Positions 1 to 5,101 of a DNA stretch of 6,099 nt are shown piece after piece. Within the stretch, counting starts at the first letter, position 1. Each line of letters begins with the position of its first letter. The stretch is from Verrucomicrobiota bacterium (GTDB taxonomy: Bacteria > Verrucomicrobiota > Verrucomicrobiia > Opitutales > Oceanipulchritudinaceae). The notes below the pieces were generated by a model. The model was given only the letters and a program-made list of their open reading frames with translations, did not search any database and had not been told where the DNA came from. The stretch is from the NCBI GenBank assembly GCA_009908535.1, contig JAAAOD010000131.1, forward strand, positions 1-6,099, given 5' to 3'. The position numbers and the translations under genes were made by a program.

Positions 1-1286
1 GGACGGAGGAGGCGACGCGCAACGCCTTCCGCGCGCTGGGCCTGAACCTTGTCGGCGGGCTGGGCTTCGCGGTGGCGATCCTGTTCGTGACGCTGGCCGA
101 AGGCGAAGGGCACACGCTGGGGCTGCACGAGCTGATCGAGCTGGGACCGGCGCTTGCCCTGGTGCCGGCGCTGCTGATCAGCTTCGCGGGCCTCGCGAAG
201 AGCGCGCAAATGCCCTTTTCCTCGTGGCTCCTCGGCGCAATGGTCGCCCCGACGCCGGTTTCGGCCCTGCTGCACAGCAGCACGATGGTGAAGGCGGGGG
301 TATTCGTGATCATCAAATTCGCCCCGGTGTTCGAGGGCACGGCGGGCGGATTCCTGATCGCGCTGGTGGGCGCGCTGACCTTTGTCATCACCTCCCTGAT
401 GGCGGTGACGCAGAGCAACGCGAAACGGGTCCTCGCCTATTCGACGATTGCCAACCTCGGCCTGATCGTAATGTGCGCGGGGGTGGGCACGAGCGAGACC
501 GTCTGGGCGGCGATTCTCCTGACCATTTTCCATGCCGTGGCGAAGGCGCTGCTGTTCCTCGGCACCGGCTCGATCGAGCACCAGATCGGCAGTCGCGACA
601 TCGAGGACATGGAAGGACTGGTGGTGCGCCGGCCGGGGCTGACCGTGCTGATGCTGATCGGGATCCTCGGGATGTTCCTCGCGCCCTTCGGGATGCTCAT
701 CAGCAAGTACGCGGCCCTGCGGGCGCTGCTGGACGCGCAGGGCATTCCGGGCGGCGGGGCCTTTCTGGCCCTCGTCCTCGCCTTCGGGAGCGCCCCCACC
801 CTCTTTTTCTGGTCGAAGTGGATGGGCAAGCTGGTGGCGGCCCCGCGGAAGAAAACGGAGAAGGGCGGCCGCCTGCCGAAGGACGAATGGCTGGCGCTGG
901 GCGCACTCGGGGTCTTCACCTTTTTCGCCTGCGTGCTTTTCCTGCCGATGGCGAATTTCGCCGTCGACCCGTACGTGGTGCGCCAGTACGGCATTACCGG
1001 TAGCCTGGAAATGGATACACTGCTGAGCATGATCTTCATGATGGTGCTGCTCTTCGCGCTGCCGCTGCTGTATTTGCTGATTCCCGACAAGAGCCGCTAC
1101 GCCCCGGGCTACCTCGCGGGCGCGAACGTGGAGGGCTCGGGCCAGTTCCATGCCGCCATGGGGAAAGTGCGCACAGTGGAGTCGCGGAACTACTATCTTA
1201 CCACCTTTTTGAAGGAAGCGGCCCTGCACCGCTGGGCGGTGGGCCTCTCGACCGTGCTGCTGCTGGCGCTCCTTTTCGTGCGCTGA
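1..1286 (+). CDS. echA: Ech hydrogenase subunit A, NuoL-like ion-translocating membrane protein (5' partial)
   Basis: Large integral membrane subunit of an energy-converting NiFe hydrogenase, related to the antiporter-like subunits NuoL/M/N of complex I; it is expected to move H+ or Na+ across the cytoplasmic membrane. The frame is open from base 3, so the gene starts left of the window; a GTG at 72 is internal, because typical family sequence (TRNAFRALGLNLVGG) precedes it. 427 residues are visible of a family usually above 600. Counting from base 3, the family landmarks are GLAKSAQMPF (K66, matching the key channel lysine of NuoL TM7), the APTPVSALLHSSTMVKAG block (H91), NAKRVLAYSTIANLG (K141), FHAVAKALLFLGTG (H177, K181) and LISKYAAL (K235, matching the NuoL TM12 lysine). 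Many hydrophobic segments follow, with a basic loop (PRKKTEKGGRLPKDE) between two of them. The C-terminus is of EchA type (RNYYL near the end). echB starts 18 bases downstream. HycC/HyfB-type homologues are the alternative, but the gene order favours EchA. Confidence 0.93.
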   Translation, partial: TEEATRNAFRALGLNLVGGLGFAVAILFVTLAEGEGHTLGLHELIELGPALALVPALLISFAGLAKSAQMPFSSWLLGAMVAPTPVSALLHSSTMVKAGVFVIIKFAPVFEGTAGGFLIALVGALTFVITSLMAVTQSNAKRVLAYSTIANLGLIVMCAGVGTSETVWAAILLTIFHAVAKALLFLGTGSIEHQIGSRDIEDMEGLVVRRPGLTVLMLIGILGMFLAPFGMLISKYAALRALLDAQGIPGGGAFLALVLAFGSAPTLFFWSKWMGKLVAAPRKKTEKGGRLPKDEWLALGALGVFTFFACVLFLPMANFAVDPYVVRQYGITGSLEMDTLLSMIFMMVLLFALPLLYLLIPDKSRYAPGYLAGANVEGSGQFHAAMGKVRTVESRNYYLTTFLKEAALHRWAVGLSTVLLLALLFVR

Positions 1287-1304
1287 CCGAACCGGATTTT
1301 GACC

Positions 1305-2159
1305 ATGAACATCGTTCTCGGATTCCTCGCCTTTCTGATCGCCGGCCCGCTCGTCGGCGGCCTGCTCGCCGGCTTCGACCGGATCCTCACCGCGCGCATG
1401 CAGTCGCGCCAGGGCCCGCCGCTGTTGCAGCCCTTCTACGACATCTTCAAATTGTGGGACAAGCGGGGCACGGTGGTGAACCGGTTCCAGTCGCTGTACA
1501 TCCTCTGCTTCCTGATCTTCGTCCTGATCGCGGGCGGGCTGTTCTTTGCCGGCGGCGACCTGCTCGTGAGCATTTTCGCGCTGACGGTGGGGGCGATCTT
1601 CTTCGTCATGGCCGCGCATGCCGCGAACTCCCCCTACAGCAACATCGGGGCGGAGCGGGAACTGCTGCAGATGATGGCCTACGAACCGATGCTGCTGGTG
1701 GCGGTGATGAGCTTTCACCTGCTGCTGGGCAGTTTCCGGGTCAGTGACATCGTTTCCGCGCAGGTGCCTCTGCTGCTCTACCTGCCGGGCATCTTTCTCG
1801 GTTTCCTCTTCATCCTGACGATCAAGCTGCGCAAAAGCCCCTTCGACCTGAGCAGTTCCCATCACGGGCACCAGGAGCTGGTGAAGGGCATCACCACGGA
1901 CATGTCCGGGCGGGACCTCGCCCTCGTCGAGATCACGCACCTGTATGAAAACACCTTCATTCTCGCTTTCATTTTCCTCTTCTTCGCGTGGATGCCGCTA
2001 TGGCTGGCCATCCCGCTCGCCCTCGCGGTGTATTTCCTCGAAGTCTACGTCGACAACACCAACGCCCGGCTGAAATGGCAGCAGACGGTGAAGTCCTCGT
2101 GGATCGTCGCCGGCACCCTCGGCGCTGTGAACTTGCTCCTCGTCGGCATCTTCCTGTAA
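1305..2159 (+). CDS. echB: Ech hydrogenase subunit B, NuoH/HycD-like membrane anchor
   Basis: 284-residue polytopic membrane protein of the NuoH/HycD/EchB family. It anchors the hydrogenase module and links electron transfer to the ion pump. An N-terminal transmembrane segment is followed by the family signature FDRILTARMQSRQGPPLLQP (residues 24-43) with YDIFKLWDKRG. Later come SPYSNIGAERELLQMMAYEP (109-128), the acidic loop RKSPFDLSSSHHGHQEL (176-192) and EITHLYENTF (209-218). These charged residues correspond to the conserved loops of NuoH near the quinone-like cavity; the SSHHGHQE form is typical of Ech/Hyc hydrogenases rather than complex I. About seven or eight hydrophobic segments can be seen. 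The ATG at 1305 was chosen over an in-frame TTG at 1299 because it leads straight into the hydrophobic N-terminus. There is no convincing Shine-Dalgarno sequence. It sits 18 bases after echA and 25 before echC, in the same transcript. Confidence 0.95.
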   Translation: MNIVLGFLAFLIAGPLVGGLLAGFDRILTARMQSRQGPPLLQPFYDIFKLWDKRGTVVNRFQSLYILCFLIFVLIAGGLFFAGGDLLVSIFALTVGAIFFVMAAHAANSPYSNIGAERELLQMMAYEPMLLVAVMSFHLLLGSFRVSDIVSAQVPLLLYLPGIFLGFLFILTIKLRKSPFDLSSSHHGHQELVKGITTDMSGRDLALVEITHLYENTFILAFIFLFFAWMPLWLAIPLALAVYFLEVYVDNTNARLKWQQTVKSSWIVAGTLGAVNLLLVGIFL

Positions 2160-2184
2160 GCCTTTCCCAACCCCCCGCAACGAT

Positions 2185-2616
2185 ATGGCCTTCTTCAAAA
2201 AATCCCCCTGGATCCTGCATTACGCGGCCACCAGCTGCAACGGCTGCGACATCGAGGTCCTCGCCTGCCTGACGCCGATGTACGACCTCGAGCGCTTCGG
2301 CATCATCAACACCGGCAACCCGAAGCATGCCGACATCCTCCTTGTCACCGGCTCCGTGAATGAGGAAAGCGCGGGCGTGCTGCGCAATCTCTACGACCAG
2401 ATGCCGGACCCGAAGGCGGTCGTCGCCATCGGTGCCTGCGCCCTCAGCGGCGGCATTTTCCACAACGCCTACAACGTGCACGCGGGGGTCGACCACATCC
2501 TTCCGGTGGACATCTACGTGCCCGGATGCGCGGCGCGGCCGGAGAACATCATCGACGGCGTCGTGCAGGCCCTCGACATCCTCGAGAAGCGCGCCCGTGA
2601 ACCCGTCACCGCCTGA
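2185..2616 (+). CDS. echC: Ech hydrogenase small subunit, NuoB-like [4Fe-4S] protein
   Basis: 143-residue small subunit, homologous to NuoB and HycG/HyfI. It carries the proximal [4Fe-4S] cluster that passes electrons to the NiFe site of EchE. The four expected ligands are in place: C18 and C21 in TSCNGCD, C85 in GACALSGG, and C115 in the signature VPGCAARPE. Length is normal for EchC; the long C-terminal domain of uptake-hydrogenase small subunits is absent, and so is a twin-arginine signal, so the protein acts on the cytoplasmic face. The ATG at 2185 gives the family's usual short N-terminus before the first cysteines. The 25-base gap upstream is pyrimidine-rich and has no Shine-Dalgarno sequence. 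echD begins 13 bases after the stop. An additional C28 is not a known ligand. Confidence 0.95.
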   Translation: MAFFKKSPWILHYAATSCNGCDIEVLACLTPMYDLERFGIINTGNPKHADILLVTGSVNEESAGVLRNLYDQMPDPKAVVAIGACALSGGIFHNAYNVHAGVDHILPVDIYVPGCAARPENIIDGVVQALDILEKRAREPVTA

Positions 2617-2622
2617 GAAGGA
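2617..2622 (+). promoter_or_regulatory. Shine-Dalgarno sequence of echD
   Basis: GAAGGA lies 7 bases before the ATG at 2630, immediately after the echC stop codon. It supports that ATG as the echD start rather than upstream in-frame codons, which would overlap echC. It is the only clear Shine-Dalgarno sequence among the six starts of the operon visible here. Confidence 0.75.
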
Positions 2623-2629
2623 ACCTTTC

Positions 2630-3136
2630 ATGACCGAACAAGCCGATACCGTTATTGAAGAACTCGACCGCGGGAAGCTGGCCGAAGAGGCGGCGAAACT
2701 CTGCGGAGCAGGCTACCGCCTCGTCCAGATGATGGGCACCCCGCGCGAGGAAACGATCGAGGTCATGGTCTCCTTCGACCGCGCCTACGAGCTGAAGAAT
2801 TTCCGCGTGCAGGTGCCGCGGGAGGACCTCCGGCTTCCGAGCATCAGCGCCTCCACCCTTGCCGCCTTCACCTACGAAAACGAGTTGCAGGACCTTTTCG
2901 GGATCAAAGTGGAGGGGCTGGCCGTCGATTACGAAGGCAACTTTCTCCGTACGAGAACCCCGCATCCGATGGCGGCCATGGCCGATCCGGCCGTGGCGAA
3001 AAAAAAGCCCGCCGCCAAGGGCCCCGCCGCCAAAGCGGAGAAGGAGGGCAAGACGGTGAAGTCCGTCCCGCTCAGCGGCGTGAAATGCGAGACCGCGCCG
3101 GACATCGACAATCCCGATCCCGACAAAAAAAGCTGA
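2630..3136 (+). CDS. echD: Ech hydrogenase subunit D, NuoC-like, with Lys/Ala/Pro-rich C-terminal tail
   Basis: 168-residue soluble subunit related to NuoC and to the N-terminal part of HycE. In Ech complexes it packs against the small and large subunits and has no cofactor of its own. The NuoC-like core covers about residues 10-108: a region with YRLVQMMGTPRE, a strand-rich middle (ETIEVMVSFD, NFRVQVPRED), then the family block ENELQDLFGIKVEGLAVDYEG (83-103) and FLRTRTPHP. EchD proteins usually end soon after this block. Here about 55 more residues follow, low in complexity and rich in K, A and P (KKKPAAKGPAAKAEKEGK, about 124-141), ending in an acidic stretch and DKKS. The tail has no recognisable domain and is probably disordered. 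The ATG at 2630 has a good ribosome binding site. echE starts 12 bases after the stop. Confidence 0.9.
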   Translation: MTEQADTVIEELDRGKLAEEAAKLCGAGYRLVQMMGTPREETIEVMVSFDRAYELKNFRVQVPREDLRLPSISASTLAAFTYENELQDLFGIKVEGLAVDYEGNFLRTRTPHPMAAMADPAVAKKKPAAKGPAAKAEKEGKTVKSVPLSGVKCETAPDIDNPDPDKKS

Positions 3137-3148
3137 CCCTCCGATTTC

Positions 3149-4231
3149 ATGGCTGAACGCACGGTAATTCCCTTTGGTCCCCAGCACCCGGTTCTTCCCG
3201 AGCCGATTCACCTCGACCTTGTCATGGAGGACGAACTTGTCGTCGAGGCCCTTCCCTCGGTCGGCTTTGTCCACCGCGGCCTCGAAAAACTCGCCGAGAA
3301 ACACGAGTTCGAGGAAATGGTCTTCGTCGCCGAACGGATCTGCGGCATCTGCAGTTTCATTCACGGACAGGGCTACTGCCAGGCGGTGGAAAAGATCGCC
3401 GGTATCGAGATTCCCGAGCGCGCGGTCTGGCTGCGCACCTACTGGGGCGAGCTTTCGCGCATCCACAGCCACCTGCTGTGGCTGGGGCTCTTCGCCGACG
3501 CCTTCGGCTTCGAGAGCCTCTTCCAGCACACCTGGCGGATCCGTGAGATGGTCGTCGACATTATCGAGGAAACCGCCGGCGGCCGGGTCATTTTCGGTTC
3601 CTGCAAAGTCGGCGGGGTGCGGCGCGACATTCCCAACGACCGGTTGCGCGAACTCTCCAGGGAATTCGACAAGATCGAGGCGGAATGCCGGACCGTCATC
3701 GAGACCTTCCGCGACGACAGCACGGTGCGGCGGCGCACGGAGGGCCTCGGCATCCTCAAGCCGGAGGACGCGCGCGCCCTCGGCGCGGTCGGCCCCACCC
3801 TGCGCGGCAGCGGCATCAGGGAGGACGCCCGCACCCTCGGCTACGCGGCCTTTTCCGAATTGGAGTGGTCGCCGGTCACCTACGACGGCTGCGATTGCTA
3901 TTCCCGGTGCCTCGTGCGCATGGACGAGGTCTACCAGAGTTTTTCCCTCCTTCGACAGATCGCGGAGAAGATCCCGGACGGCGACATCGACCTGAAGCGC
4001 ATCCGCGAGAAGCCGAACGGCACCTTCATGGCGCGCCTCGAACAGCCCCGCGGGGAGGTCTGCTATTTTGTCGAGGGCAACGGCGCAAAGAAGCTGTCCC
4101 GCTTCCGCGTGCGCACTCCCACTTTCGCCAATGTCGCGCCGCTGGTGCACATGCTCAAGGGCTGCGACCTCGCCGACGTTCCCGTCATCATTCTCACCAT
4201 CGATCCCTGCATTTCCTGCAACGAACGGTAA
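3149..4231 (+). CDS. echE: Ech hydrogenase large subunit, NiFe catalytic protein
   Basis: 360-residue catalytic subunit that holds the NiFe(CN)2CO centre and reduces protons to H2 or oxidises H2; it is homologous to NuoD and HycE. Both nickel-binding motifs are intact: RICGICSFIH (C65, C68, with H72) and the C-terminal DPCISCNER (C354, C357, R360). These four cysteines separate it from complex I NuoD, which lacks them. The N-terminus (PFGPQHPVLPEPIHLDL) and the GFVHRGLEKLAEK block are typical of group 4 enzymes. The stop codon follows R360 directly, so there is no C-terminal extension to be removed by a maturation endopeptidase. A cysteine group, YDGCDCYSRC (C248, C250, C254), lies where relatives have a GDxxxR-like region. 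The ATG at 3149 is the family start; no Shine-Dalgarno sequence is seen. echF follows after 16 bases. Confidence 0.97.
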   Translation: MAERTVIPFGPQHPVLPEPIHLDLVMEDELVVEALPSVGFVHRGLEKLAEKHEFEEMVFVAERICGICSFIHGQGYCQAVEKIAGIEIPERAVWLRTYWGELSRIHSHLLWLGLFADAFGFESLFQHTWRIREMVVDIIEETAGGRVIFGSCKVGGVRRDIPNDRLRELSREFDKIEAECRTVIETFRDDSTVRRRTEGLGILKPEDARALGAVGPTLRGSGIREDARTLGYAAFSELEWSPVTYDGCDCYSRCLVRMDEVYQSFSLLRQIAEKIPDGDIDLKRIREKPNGTFMARLEQPRGEVCYFVEGNGAKKLSRFRVRTPTFANVAPLVHMLKGCDLADVPVIILTIDPCISCNER

Positions 4232-4247
4232 GCCCCCCTGAACGCCC

Positions 4248-4691
4248 ATGTCCTTCCTCCGTATCAGCAACGTCGTCACCAAGTCCGCCTTCCGCCGTCC
4301 CGCCACGCGGCTGTATCCCTTCGAGCGACGCGAACCCTTCAAGGGCACGCGCGGGCACATCGCCTTCGAGATCGACACCTGCGTTTTCTGCAATCTCTGC
4401 GCGAAGAAGTGCCCCACCGAGGCCATCGTCTGCGACCGCAAGGAAAAGCGCTGGCAGATCGATCACCTCAAGTGCATCCTCTGCGGCAACTGCGTCGATT
4501 CCTGCCGGAAGGGCTGCCTTACGCAGATGAACACCCCCGCCCCGCCCATGACCGCGCACCACGTCGAGGTTTTCAAGGCGGATGCGCAGACGCCCGAGGA
4601 ATTTGAGAAGGAGCGCGCCAAGGCCGGCAATCCCGCCCCCGCCAGAGGCGGTTGCGGCGACGAGGACGGCGACAGCTGCGCCGCCTCCTGA
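4248..4691 (+). CDS. echF: Ech hydrogenase subunit F, 2[4Fe-4S] ferredoxin-like electron entry subunit
   Basis: 147-residue iron-sulphur subunit, related to NuoI and HycF, which takes electrons from soluble ferredoxin and passes them to the cluster of EchC. An N-terminal stretch with FERREPFKGTRGHI leads into two ferredoxin motifs: C45xxC48xxC51xxxC55P and C76xxC79xxC82xxxC86. In the second motif the residue after the last cysteine is R instead of the common P, and a further cysteine follows (CRKGCL, C90). After about residue 110 the protein loses similarity to a ferredoxin fold: a charged helix-like stretch (TPEEFEKERAK) leads to a glycine- and acid-rich tail with two more cysteines (GGCGDEDGDSC, C136 and C144). 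The start is the only ATG that fits the family N-terminus. The gap before it is C-rich with no Shine-Dalgarno sequence. It is last of the six structural genes. Confidence 0.93.
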   Translation: MSFLRISNVVTKSAFRRPATRLYPFERREPFKGTRGHIAFEIDTCVFCNLCAKKCPTEAIVCDRKEKRWQIDHLKCILCGNCVDSCRKGCLTQMNTPAPPMTAHHVEVFKADAQTPEEFEKERAKAGNPAPARGGCGDEDGDSCAAS

Positions 4692-4714
4692 GCCCCCCTT
4701 TTACCCACCCCGCC

Positions 4715-5056
4715 ATGCACGAATTCGGGCTCATGCAGGAAGTCGTGCGCATGGCCGTCGAAAAGGCGGAGGAAGCCGGGGCCACCCGGATCCACTGCAT
4801 CCGCCTCCGCATCGGGCGGATCTCCGGGGTCGTTCCCGAAGCCATGCGCTTCGCCCACGAAGTGCTCATCGAGGATACCCTCGCGGCCGGTTCCACGCTC
4901 GAGATCGAGGAGGGTCCGGTCCGCTGCTGGTGCGCGCAATGCAAGGCCACGTTCAAGCCCGAGAAGACCGTCTTCCGCTGCCCCGTTTGCGGCACCATCT
5001 CCAGCGACGTCCGCGACGGTCGCGAAATGCAGATTGTGAACATGGAGATTTCGTGA
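4715..5056 (+). CDS. hypA: Hydrogenase nickel incorporation protein HypA
   Basis: 113-residue cytoplasmic metallochaperone that, with HypB, inserts nickel into the large subunit of NiFe hydrogenases. The length matches the family. The N-terminal MHE, whose His2 is the nickel ligand, is present and fixes the ATG at 4715; in-frame codons upstream would overlap echF and hide that motif. The zinc site is complete: C73AQC76 and C89PVC92. The middle (IRLRIGRISGVVPEAMRFAHE) is the usual HypA core. An additional C71 (CWCAQC) is not a standard ligand. It follows echF by 23 bases and very likely shares its transcript, which couples nickel delivery to EchE production. No other hyp gene (B, C, D, E, F) is in the window, so those must lie elsewhere. 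No Shine-Dalgarno sequence is visible in the C-rich gap. Confidence 0.95.
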   Translation: MHEFGLMQEVVRMAVEKAEEAGATRIHCIRLRIGRISGVVPEAMRFAHEVLIEDTLAAGSTLEIEEGPVRCWCAQCKATFKPEKTVFRCPVCGTISSDVRDGREMQIVNMEIS

Positions 5057-5063
5057 GGAGAAA

Positions 5064-5084
5064 TCAAAAAACCCAGTCGGGTTC
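5064..5084 (-). terminator. Probable rho-independent terminator of allB
   Basis: Read on the minus strand, a 5-bp stem AACCC/GGGTT with a GACT loop (5070-5083) runs into a T-tract of six (5066-5071), 19 bases after the allantoinase stop codon. The stem is short, so strength is uncertain. On the plus strand the hairpin is followed by C-rich DNA rather than T, so it should not act in the same way for hypA. The 45-base gap also has a run of eight C (5086-5093). Confidence 0.5.
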
Positions 5085-5101
5085 GCCCCCCCCAAGTATT
5101 T

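Noticed and set aside
2360..2629. Upstream extension of echD by 90 codons in the same frame.
   Set aside because: It overlaps echC, its translation is Arg/Ser/Thr-rich shadow sequence, and the ATG at 2630 has a good Shine-Dalgarno sequence.
2606..4441. A very long open frame on the minus strand (611 codons) opposite echD, echE and echF.
   Set aside because: It is the antisense shadow of three certain genes in GC-rich DNA, where minus-strand stops are rare. Its translation has no recognisable domain and an unnatural D/G/V/A-rich composition.
3685..4530. Plus-strand open frame of 281 codons across echE and echF.
   Set aside because: Out-of-frame shadow, rich in Arg and Pro, crossing the echE/echF boundary with no family features.
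1..4691. Formate hydrogenlyase (Hyc/Hyf) or complex I (Nuo) as the identity of the operon.
   Set aside because: NuoC-like and NuoD-like parts are separate genes, unlike the HycE fusion; both nickel CxxC motifs are present in the large subunit, unlike complex I; and the six-gene order is that of Ech.
4652..4714. Upstream in-frame start for hypA adding 21 residues.
   Set aside because: It overlaps the end of echF and would bury the N-terminal MHE nickel motif that HypA needs at its terminus.
5057..5101. A terminator for the hypA transcript in the convergent gap.
   Set aside because: On the plus strand the hairpin is followed by TCGCCCCCCCC and no T-tract, so it fits only the minus-strand gene.
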